A stretch of DNA of 33,367 nt from an uncultured Bacteroidales bacterium (GTDB lineage Bacteria; Bacteroidota; Bacteroidia; Bacteroidales; UBA932): contig CAJONC010000017.1 in the NCBI GenBank assembly GCA_905235675.1, positions 1 to 33,367 on the forward strand, in the 5' to 3' direction. Position numbers and translations under genes: made by a program. The notes under the pieces are model-generated. The model did not search any database. It saw only the letters and a list, made by a program, of their open reading frames with translations, and had not been told where the DNA came from. Positions 7,500 to 13,837 of this stretch are shown one piece after another. The number at the start of each line of letters is the position of its first letter. Position 1 is the stretch's first letter.

Positions 7500-8954
7500 A
7501 TGGCAGATGAAAAGGACATACTTGCCGCGGCGGTGGAACGCGATTACAGCGAAGGGTTCGTGACCGAGATAGAACAGGAGTTCGTGCCGAAGGGACTGAA
7601 CGAAGAGATAATCCGTCTCATCTCCGCAAAGAAGCAGGAACCGGCCTGGCTTCTGGACTTCCGTCTGGACGCCTTCCGCAAGTGGCAGCAGATGACTCCC
7701 CCGAAATGGGGCCATCTGAGCCGCCTTCCCGAAATTGATTTCCAGGACATCATCTACTATGCAGCCCCGAAGAGCGACAGCGACCGACCTAAGGAGATAG
7801 ACCCTGCGCTGCAGGAGACCTTCGACAAGCTGGGCATCCCCACTGGCGAAAGGGAGGTTCTGGCGGGCGTCAAGTCCAAGGTGGCGGTGGATGCAGTGTT
7901 CGACAGCGTGTCGGTCAGCACCACCTTCCGCAGGACTCTCGCCGAGAAGGGGATAATCTTCTGCTCTTTCAGCGAGGCGGTGCGCGAGCATCCCGACCTG
8001 GTCCGCAGGTATCTCGCCAGCGTGGTGCCGGTGGGAGACAACTTCTACGCCGCCCTCAATTCCGCGGTGTTCTCCGACGGGTCCTTCTGCTACATCCCCA
8101 AGGGCGTAAAATGCCCTATGGACCTCAGCAGCTACTTCCGCATCAACGCCAGCGGCACGGGCCAGTTCGAGCGCACGCTGATAATAGCCGACGAGGGATC
8201 CAGCCTGAGTTACATGGAAGGCTGCACGGCCCCCATGCGCGATGAGAACCAGCTGCACGCGGCGGTGGTGGAGATAATCGTGGAGAAGGATGCGGACGTG
8301 CGCTACAGCACGGTCCAGAACTGGTATCCGGGAGATGCGCAGGGGCGCGGAGGAATACTCAACCTCGTAACCAAGAGGGGGCTGTGCCGCGGAGAAAACT
8401 CGCATCTCAGCTGGACACAGGTCGAAACGGGATCCGCCATCACCTGGAAATATCCGTCCTCCATACTCCTCGGAGACAACTCCAGCAGTGAATTCTACTC
8501 CGTGGCCCTTACCAACCACTATCAGCAGGCGGACACGGGGACGAAAATGATACATATAGGGAAGAACACCCGCAGCCGCATCCTTTCCAAAGGCATCTCC
8601 GCCGGCTTCAGCGAAAACTCCTACAGGGGGCTGGTGCGGATGAACCCGGGGGCGGACGGAGCGCGCAATTTCAGCCAGTGCGACAGCCTGCTGATCGGGG
8701 ACAACTGCGGGGCGCACACCTTCCCCGTCATCCAAAACCTCAACCCAAGGGCGTCGGTGGAGCACGAAGCCACCACCTCCCGCATCAGCGAGGACCAGCT
8801 TTTCTACTGCAACCAGCGCGGACTCGCCACCGAAGACGCCATAGGGCTCATCGTGAACGGTTATGCCCGCGAGGTGCTCAGCCGCCTGCCCATGGAGTTC
8901 GCCGTGGAGGCCCAGAAACTTTTGTCGGTAAATCTTGAAGGTTCAATAGGATAA
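7500..8954 (+). CDS. sufB: Fe-S cluster assembly scaffold SufB
   Basis: The 484-residue protein is a full-length SufB, scaffold subunit of the SufBC2D Fe-S assembly complex in the cytoplasm. The C-terminal core shows [36 protein letters not shown] and a tail close to [12 protein letters not shown], all characteristic. The Cys residues and downstream Glu needed for sulfur relay and cluster building are in place. I chose ATG 7500 rather than the longer open frame because the -7 box at 7485-7492 precedes it. Its stop codon overlaps the sufC ATG by one base (TAATG). No desulfurase (SufS) or SufE/SufU is present downstream in the window. Confidence 0.95.
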   Translation: MADEKDILAAAVERDYSEGFVTEIEQEFVPKGLNEEIIRLISAKKQEPAWLLDFRLDAFRKWQQMTPPKWGHLSRLPEIDFQDIIYYAAPKSDSDRPKEIDPALQETFDKLGIPTGEREVLAGVKSKVAVDAVFDSVSVSTTFRRTLAEKGIIFCSFSEAVREHPDLVRRYLASVVPVGDNFYAALNSAVFSDGSFCYIPKGVKCPMDLSSYFRINASGTGQFERTLIIADEGSSLSYMEGCTAPMRDENQLHAAVVEIIVEKDADVRYSTVQNWYPGDAQGRGGILNLVTKRGLCRGENSHLSWTQVETGSAITWKYPSSILLGDNSSSEFYSVALTNHYQQADTGTKMIHIGKNTRSRILSKGISAGFSENSYRGLVRMNPGADGARNFSQCDSLLIGDNCGAHTFPVIQNLNPRASVEHEATTSRISEDQLFYCNQRGLATEDAIGLIVNGYAREVLSRLPMEFAVEAQKLLSVNLEGSIG

Positions 8955-9703
8955 TGGACAACTTACTCGAAATCAAAGACCTGCACGCAGGCATAGAAGG
9001 GAAGGAGATTCTGAAGGGGATCGACCTCAGCATACGCCCCGGCGAGATTCACGCCATCATGGGGCCGAACGGGGCAGGGAAAAGCACCCTCAGCGCTGTG
9101 CTGGCCGGACGTCCCGACTTCAGCGTCACGCAGGGAAGCATCAGCTTCGCGGGGCACGACCTGCTCGCCATGAGTCCCGAAGAGAGGGCCTGGGCGGGCA
9201 TCTTCCTCTCATTCCAGTACCCCATACAGATTCCGGGCGTGAGCATCACCAACTTCCTCAAGAGCGCGGTTGCCGCCAAGCGCAAGGCGACCGGAGAGCC
9301 AGAGCTCAGCCCCGCCCAGTTCCTCAAGCTGCTGAAGGAGAAGATGGCCCTGGTGAAGATGAAGGGGGAATTTGCAAAGCGCGATGTGAACGTGGGATTC
9401 AGCGGCGGTGAGAAAAAGCGCAACGAGATACTTCAGATGGCTATGCTCGATCCCGTACTGAGCATACTCGACGAGACCGACAGCGGGCTTGACGTAGATG
9501 CGCTCAAGATAGTTGCGGACGGGGTGAACGCCCTTCGCAGCCCCGAAAAGAGCGCCATCATCATCACCCACTACAAGCACCTGCTCGACCTTATCACTCC
9601 CGACGTGGTGCATGTGCTGAAGAACGGCCGCATCGTCGCCACCGGCGGACTGGAAATAGCGGACAGGATACAGAACGAAGGCTTCGACGGCATCAATGGA
9701 TAG
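8954..9703 (+). CDS. sufC: Fe-S cluster assembly ATPase SufC
   Basis: The 249-residue ABC-type ATPase has Walker A GPNGAGKST (37-45), signature SGGEKKR (150-156), Walker B LSILDE (169-174, with catalytic E174) and the D-loop SGLD. Insert segments and length are typical for SufC, the soluble ATPase that drives conformational change of SufB/SufD. Its start overlaps the sufB stop by one base and its end overlaps the sufD start by 8 bases, indicating translational coupling and balanced expression of the complex. Confidence 0.96.
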   Translation: MDNLLEIKDLHAGIEGKEILKGIDLSIRPGEIHAIMGPNGAGKSTLSAVLAGRPDFSVTQGSISFAGHDLLAMSPEERAWAGIFLSFQYPIQIPGVSITNFLKSAVAAKRKATGEPELSPAQFLKLLKEKMALVKMKGEFAKRDVNVGFSGGEKKRNEILQMAMLDPVLSILDETDSGLDVDALKIVADGVNALRSPEKSAIIITHYKHLLDLITPDVVHVLKNGRIVATGGLEIADRIQNEGFDGING

Positions 9704-10286
9704 AGTTTACAGAATAGGGATAGATGAAGTGCCCAAGAGGCTCAATCTCAACGATTGTGAGCAGCTGAGGCTGATATTCATCGTGATGCCGGGGGTAAGC
9801 GCCGACATTCCTTTCGAGATAAACATCGAAAAGGAAGGCGTCGAGCTGGAGATATTGGGACTGTACCTGAGCCCGCACAGCGAAAGGGTGAAGTTCAACA
9901 TTACCGTCCGCCACATGGTGGGAGGGTCGCATTCCAGGCAACTGTTCAAAGGGATAGTGGGCGGCAGTGCGAGGGCCGAATTCGACGGACTGGTGTATGT
10001 GGCAAAGGGAGCGCAGAAAACAGAGGCATTCCAGGAAAACCATTCCCTGCTGCTCGACAACGGGGCGACAGTCGAAACCCATCCTCAGCTGGAGATATAT
10101 GCAGATGACGTAAAATGCTCGCACGGAGCCACTTCCGGTTATCTTAATCCCGATGAACTCTTCTATATGCGCAGCCGCGGCATACCAGAGGCGGAAGCTC
10201 GCAAACTGCAGATGATTTCATTCGTTTCGCCTGTGATTTCGCATCTGAACGAAACTATGCAGAATCAGATTATCTCCCGCCTATGA
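9696..10286 (+). CDS. sufD: Short SufD (C-terminal core only)
   Basis: The 196-residue protein carries the distinctive C-terminal SufD block: HPQLEIYADDVKCSHGATSG with C141 and H143, followed by DELFYMRSRGIPEAEARKL. This is the segment that pairs with SufB and binds SufC; the Cys and His correspond to functionally important residues of E. coli SufD. The N-terminal helical domain and most of the beta-helix of the usual 420-450 residue protein are absent. The frame is intact, and its start lies in the last codons of sufC, so no missing 5' part can be hidden upstream. It therefore looks like a genuinely reduced SufD rather than a broken one. The stop overlaps the ispE start (ATGA). Confidence 0.85.
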   Translation: MDRVYRIGIDEVPKRLNLNDCEQLRLIFIVMPGVSADIPFEINIEKEGVELEILGLYLSPHSERVKFNITVRHMVGGSHSRQLFKGIVGGSARAEFDGLVYVAKGAQKTEAFQENHSLLLDNGATVETHPQLEIYADDVKCSHGATSGYLNPDELFYMRSRGIPEAEARKLQMISFVSPVISHLNETMQNQIISRL

Positions 10287-11050
10287 GAGTCCTGCCCAAT
10301 GTGAAACTGAATCTGGGGCTGCGTGTGCTTGGCAGGCGCAGTGACGGTTTCCATGAGCTTGAAACCCTTTTCATCCCCTATGACGGATGGAGGGACGAAC
10401 TTGAGATAGTGCCGGCCGAGCGTTTCTCGATAGGCATCGAAGGCCCTTCATACAGGGGCTGGGACCCTTCGGAGGATTTGTGCGCCCGCGCATGGCGGCT
10501 GCTTCATGAAGAAACGGGCATAGACACTGTGTCGATTCATCTTGTAAAAAATTCCCCCGTAGGAGCCGGCCTGGGTGGTGGGTCTGCGGATGCGGCCTTT
10601 GCCCTGATGGCCCTAAACGATATATTTTCTCTTGCACTGGGCAGGGAGGAACTCGCATCCTACGCCGCAAGGCTTGGATCCGACTGTGCCTTCTTCGTCT
10701 ACGGCAGTCCCATGTTCGCTACCGGCCGAGGCGAAGTCCTGACTCCTTTCGACATTGATTTGTCGGGATACGAAATCAAGGTGAAGATTCCCGAAAGGGT
10801 TGCCGTGAACACCCGCGAAGCATACATGGCCCTGGACGCCCGCACGGCAGGCAGCCCCGCCGACCTCCGCGAAATCCTCGCACTGCCCGTCGGGCAGTGG
10901 CGCGACAGGCTTGTGAACGATTTCGAGTCATCCGTTTTCGCAGCGCATCCCGAAATCGCCGCCCTGAAAGAACAAATGTATTCCGACGGTGCGGTTTATG
11001 CCGCAATGTCCGGCTCAGGTTCCGCAGTTTATGGTATATTTGCAGTGTAA
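10283..11050 (+). CDS. ispE: 4-diphosphocytidyl-2-C-methyl-D-erythritol kinase
   Basis: The 255-residue GHMP-kinase family protein has the N-terminal substrate loop PNVKLNLGLRV, the ATP-binding glycine-rich motif PVGAGLGGGSADAA, and a C-terminal MSGSGSAVYG motif. IspE phosphorylates CDP-methylerythritol in the MEP isoprenoid pathway. The start is an ATGA overlap with sufD, so translation is probably coupled to the Suf operon. The pathway's last two enzymes, IspG and IspH, are Fe-S proteins, which offers a rationale for the link but is inference. The last bases contain the -7 box of the downstream lipoprotein gene. Slightly shorter than the usual 270-290 residues but complete in motifs. Confidence 0.93.
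   Translation: MRVLPNVKLNLGLRVLGRRSDGFHELETLFIPYDGWRDELEIVPAERFSIGIEGPSYRGWDPSEDLCARAWRLLHEETGIDTVSIHLVKNSPVGAGLGGGSADAAFALMALNDIFSLALGREELASYAARLGSDCAFFVYGSPMFATGRGEVLTPFDIDLSGYEIKVKIPERVAVNTREAYMALDARTAGSPADLREILALPVGQWRDRLVNDFESSVFAAHPEIAALKEQMYSDGAVYAAMSGSGSAVYGIFAV
11035..11042 (+). promoter_or_regulatory. -7 promoter element inside the ispE 3' end
   Basis: TATATTTG inside the last codons of ispE, 25 nt before the next gene's ATG at 11068, so that gene can be transcribed independently of the suf operon. Confidence 0.55.
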
Positions 11051-11067
11051 TACAAAACGACCGAGAT

Positions 11068-12015
11068 ATGAAACTGAAACACTTGTCTTTCGCCCTCGCC
11101 ATGATGCTCGTCCTTTCGTCCTGCGGACAGAAAAAGGAAGAGCCGGATATAATTGACGAAAACCCCGAGGAAACCGAGCAGCCCGAACCCATACCGGCTG
11201 AACTGAGTGCAGCATCTTTCAATATCAGGGTGGACACGGCTTCCGATACGGGCGAGAAGGACTGGTCTGCGCGCAAGGCGAATGTCGCGTCGGTAATCAA
11301 GAAATATGATTTCGACGTGTTCGGTCTTCAGGAAGTGCTCTACAAACAGAGGGACGATCTCAAGAAACTGCTTCCTGAATATGGTTTCCACATGGTCGGC
11401 CGCGACAGCGGAAATTCCGGCGAAGAAGTGGGTGTGGTTTACAAGACCTCCGTCCTGGAGATAGAGGACTGGGGTTATTTCTGGCTTTCCGACACTCCCG
11501 ACGTTCCGTCCAATTCCTTATGCTGGGGCGGCATGGAGAGGAAGCGCGTCGCCGCATGGACTCTTCTGCGTCACAAGGAGTCGGGGAAGAAATTCTATTT
11601 TGTTGCAACCCATCTGGAGGTGAACAACAGCGGAGTCAGCTATGCCAACGTCAGGGAAAAATCCGCCGAACTCATAGTTAAGCGCATGGCGGAAATCAAT
11701 GCCGACAGGCTGCCGCTTTTCGTGGTTGGAGACATGAACCCGGGAGTGAAGGACGATCCCGCCCTGGTGGTATTCCGGAAATATTATCAGGACGCTTATG
11801 GCGTTGCGGAGGAAAAAGGCACCAGGAAAGGCCCCAAGGCCACTTATCAGGCTTTCGATACCACCCGTGACCTCGACAAGGCTAATTCCTATCCCCACGA
11901 CTATATTTTCTGCACCGACGGCGTGGTGATAGACAGTTACGAGGCTATAACCGATACTTTCGGGGGCAATTATCCTTCCGACCATCTTCCGGTGATGGCC
12001 GGCGTCAGATTCTAA
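11068..12015 (+). CDS. Endonuclease/exonuclease/phosphatase (EEP) family lipoprotein
   Basis: The 315-residue protein starts with a lipoprotein signal ending LSSC (C19), followed by an acidic, proline-rich linker. The EEP (DNase I-like) fold motifs follow in order: SFNIR (catalytic Asn), LQEV (metal-binding Glu), ATHLE, GDMN and, near the end, SDHLPV (catalytic Asp-His). All active-site residues are present, so it is probably an active metal-dependent phosphodiesterase or phosphatase on the cell surface or periplasmic face. Possible substrates are extracellular nucleic acids or phospholipid/inositol phosphate head groups; sequence does not decide. The open frame extends back into ispE, but the lipobox and the promoter at 11035 support ATG 11068. 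Its stop overlaps the convergent rimM stop by 4 nt. Confidence 0.85.
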   Translation: MKLKHLSFALAMMLVLSSCGQKKEEPDIIDENPEETEQPEPIPAELSAASFNIRVDTASDTGEKDWSARKANVASVIKKYDFDVFGLQEVLYKQRDDLKKLLPEYGFHMVGRDSGNSGEEVGVVYKTSVLEIEDWGYFWLSDTPDVPSNSLCWGGMERKRVAAWTLLRHKESGKKFYFVATHLEVNNSGVSYANVREKSAELIVKRMAEINADRLPLFVVGDMNPGVKDDPALVVFRKYYQDAYGVAEEKGTRKGPKATYQAFDTTRDLDKANSYPHDYIFCTDGVVIDSYEAITDTFGGNYPSDHLPVMAGVRF

Positions 12016-12482
12016 TACAAACCTTCGGGGAGATTCAGCGAAAGGGTGCGGGCGTCTTCGTCGATGCCCGCAATGAAGTCTTCGTGCAGGGGGAAGAGCA
12101 CTTCGCTGCCGTTCACGTCCACATATAGGCAGGGATTTCCCGGGATGGGCTCCAGGCCGGTGCATTTTCCTATTTTGCGGCCGTGGTCGATGATGGTCCA
12201 GCCCGTGAAGTCCAACTCGTCGTCTTCCTCCACTTCCACATCTGCAAATATCTGGCGGCCGACCAGCTCTTCCGCATCCCTGAGATTCATTACGTCGTTC
12301 AGGTGCAGCACGGCCTTCCCGCCTTTGGGCTGTAAATCAAGAATGAAAAAAGGAACCTGAAGTCCATCGAAAGTGATGAACACAGGTTCCTTGAAATCCA
12401 GACTTTGAAGATCGACGAAGCTGCTTACAAGCACGCCGCCGTCGGTCCCGAAAGACTTGAGGACTTTGGCAACGGGAAGCAT
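12012..12482 (-). CDS. rimM: Ribosome maturation factor RimM
   Basis: The 156-residue protein has the two-domain RimM layout. The N-terminal beta-barrel begins PVAKVLKSFGTDGG, followed by the segment NLRDAEELVGRQIF that ends the first domain. The C-terminal PRC-barrel-like half contains LYVDVNGSEVLFPLHEDFI. RimM binds ribosomal protein S19 and assists maturation of the 30S head. It follows rpsP directly with a TAATG one-base overlap, the common rpsP-rimM pairing. Convergent with the EEP lipoprotein gene. Confidence 0.92.
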   Translation of the reverse strand: MLPVAKVLKSFGTDGGVLVSSFVDLQSLDFKEPVFITFDGLQVPFFILDLQPKGGKAVLHLNDVMNLRDAEELVGRQIFADVEVEEDDELDFTGWTIIDHGRKIGKCTGLEPIPGNPCLYVDVNGSEVLFPLHEDFIAGIDEDARTLSLNLPEGLY

Positions 12483-13012
12483 TATGCTTCTGCGGGAGCT
12501 TCTTCAGCAGCCTCAGCGGGCTCTGCAGCTTCCTCGGCCTGCTTTGCAGCAAGCTCGGCGGCCTTCTTGGCGAGGGCCTCTGCACGGGCTTCCTTAACCT
12601 TGGTCTCTTCTGCCTTGGCAGCCTTCCTGGCCTCGATTTCAGCGTTGGCTATAGAAGACTTCTTGGCAGCGACTTTTGCGTCCTTTTCTGCCTTCCAGGC
12701 ATTCCACTTGGCATCGGCCTGCTCCTGGGTGAGGGCGCCCTTTGCAACACCACCGTTGAGGTGCTTGCGGAGAAGGACTCCTTCATAGGAGAGTATGCGG
12801 CGGCATACCAGTGTGGGTTCTGCACCTACGTTCAGCCAGGCAAGAGCGCGGTCTGCCTTGAGGACGATGGTAGCAGGGTCAGTGTTGGGATTGTACGAGC
12901 CAATCTGCTCGATGAAGCGACCGTCACGCGGTGCGCGGGTGTCAGCAACTACGATGTCGAAGAATGCGTAATTCTTCTTTCCGTGGCGCTGAAGGCGGAT
13001 TTTAACAGCCAT
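12482..13012 (-). CDS. rpsP: 30S ribosomal protein S16 with long Ala/Lys/Glu tail
   Basis: Residues 1-80 are the conserved S16 core: [34 protein letters not shown] and the [10 protein letters not shown] motif. From about residue 100 the protein continues in a low-complexity, charged, Ala-rich helix ending APAEA, giving 176 residues against about 80-90 for most bacteria; such tails are usual in Bacteroidota S16. It is the first gene of rpsP-rimM. A promoter (13065-13072) and a leader of about 50 nt with a GC hairpin (13044-13060) precede it, a plausible place for autogenous control. Confidence 0.96.
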   Translation of the reverse strand: MAVKIRLQRHGKKNYAFFDIVVADTRAPRDGRFIEQIGSYNPNTDPATIVLKADRALAWLNVGAEPTLVCRRILSYEGVLLRKHLNGGVAKGALTQEQADAKWNAWKAEKDAKVAAKKSSIANAEIEARKAAKAEETKVKEARAEALAKKAAELAAKQAEEAAEPAEAAEEAPAEA

Positions 13013-13043
13013 TTTACTTTAATTTAAAGTTAATAATACCAAG

Positions 13044-13060
13044 CCCCTAACCCGTAGGGG
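13044..13060 (-). promoter_or_regulatory. Hairpin in the rpsP leader
   Basis: CCCCTA and TAGGGG flank a 5-nt loop in the transcribed leader of rpsP, about 30 nt before the start codon and close to the predicted transcription start. No T-tract follows, so it is not a terminator. It could stabilise the mRNA or be part of an S16-binding leader. Confidence 0.4.
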
Positions 13061-13064
13061 ACCG

Positions 13065-13072
13065 CAAAGTTA
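13065..13072 (-). promoter_or_regulatory. -7 promoter element for rpsP-rimM
   Basis: TAACTTTG on the minus strand fits TAnnTTTG, 52 nt before the rpsP ATG. It gives rpsP one of the two longest predicted leaders in the window. Confidence 0.6.
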
Positions 13073-13113
13073 AATATTTTTTTCGAAAATTTTGTGTTTT
13101 CAGGAATTATCTA

Positions 13114-13121
13114 TATTTTTG
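13114..13121 (+). promoter_or_regulatory. -7 promoter element for tRNA-Leu(GAG)
   Basis: TATTTTTG fits TAnnTTTG, with a TTTG at 13091-13094 in the -33 position (19-nt spacing). It ends 15 nt before the tRNA. Confidence 0.6.
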
Positions 13122-13136
13122 CAGTCCCAAACACAC

Positions 13137-13219
13137 GCGGTAGTGGTGAAATGGTAGACACGCTACTTTGAGGGGGTAGTGGGCATTGGCCTGTGTGAGT
13201 TCGACTCTCACCTACCGCA
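13137..13219 (+). tRNA. tRNA-Leu (anticodon GAG)
   Basis: A class II tRNA. The acceptor stem pairs GCGGTAG with CTACCGC (13212-13218), with discriminator A at 13219. The anticodon stem CTACT/GGTAG encloses the loop TTGAGGG with anticodon GAG, followed by a long variable arm and a T-arm with GTTCGACTC. It reads CUC/CUU leucine codons. The gene does not encode CCA. It has no intron, unlike the tRNA-Leu(UAA) at the window end. A terminator follows directly. Confidence 0.95.
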
Positions 13220-13220
13220 C

Positions 13221-13257
13221 AAAGAGACATCTTCGAAAGAGGGTGTCTCTTTTGTTT
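13221..13257 (+). terminator. Rho-independent terminator after tRNA-Leu(GAG)
   Basis: AAAGAGACA (13221-13229) pairs with TGTCTCTTT (13244-13252), followed by TGTTT. The hairpin also ends in a T-rich run on the minus strand and overlaps the stop codon of the convergent DUF3109 gene, so it may serve both directions. Confidence 0.8.
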
Positions 13258-13837
13258 ACCCCTCGTTAATGTGTTTCGCGGCGGTGTCGAGGGCGTCGTA
13301 GAAATCCTGCCCGAAACTGCTTATGATGGGGCCTTTCAGGAATTGGTAGGCCCTGATGCCTTCCGCCCTGCCCTTTTCGTAGGCGCACTCGCAGATATTC
13401 CACCGATGCAGGTTCAGGGCCATCCCGCCGCCTTTGAAGCGTTTTACCCGAATCGGGTACAAAGAACATGAAGCCGGTTTTTTCAGGCCGGCTCTTTCTA
13501 TGGAGCAAAGGCAGTTGTCACCTTCAAAAAAGCAATAGGCACATTCTTCCGAGCCAGGCACGAGCGGCGTCACAAGATCGCCGTCCCTGTCCACCGAAAA
13601 GAACCCTTCTTTCAGCGCCGCTTCCTTCCCAGCTTCTCCCATCAGGACGGAAAACTTCGGGAAATCCCTTTCCAGGGCCGGAATCTCCTCTTCTGCGAGA
13701 GGCGCCCCGCTGTCCCCTACGATGCAGCACGCGCCTTTGCATCTTTCATAATCGCAGGCGAAATATTCGCTCACGACATCTTCGCTCACGAGGATGTCGC
13801 CAATCTGCACAATGGTACCGAATCCGGAATTTTTCAT
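13256..13837 (-). CDS. DUF3109 family cysteine-rich protein
   Basis: The 193-residue protein has a Cys pattern typical of DUF3109 and related zinc/iron-chelating CxxC proteins: C28, C33, C37 and C38 in an ACDYERCKGACC segment, C99/C102, C109/C111, C124 (PASCSLYPIR) and C149/C151. Ten or more conserved cysteines suggest a metal or Fe-S site. The family is widespread in Bacteroidota with no firmly established function that I know of. There is no signal peptide, so it is probably cytoplasmic. Its ATG overlaps the stop of the upstream M16-like gene (ATGA), so the two are co-translated. Confidence 0.8.
   Translation of the reverse strand: MKNSGFGTIVQIGDILVSEDVVSEYFACDYERCKGACCIVGDSGAPLAEEEIPALERDFPKFSVLMGEAGKEAALKEGFFSVDRDGDLVTPLVPGSEECAYCFFEGDNCLCSIERAGLKKPASCSLYPIRVKRFKGGGMALNLHRWNICECAYEKGRAEGIRAYQFLKGPIISSFGQDFYDALDTAAKHINEG

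Noticed and set aside
7416..8765. 449-codon minus-strand frame across sufB
   Set aside because: Shadow of sufB; sufB is fully conserved on the plus strand and the antisense product shows no family features.
9696..10286. sufD as a frameshifted pseudogene
   Set aside because: The frame is open from an overlap with sufC to an overlap with ispE, and no SufD N-terminal sequence is visible in any frame upstream.
10897..11067. N-terminal extension of the EEP lipoprotein into ispE
   Set aside because: It would bury the lipoprotein signal peptide inside the protein; ATG 11068 starts the signal cleanly.
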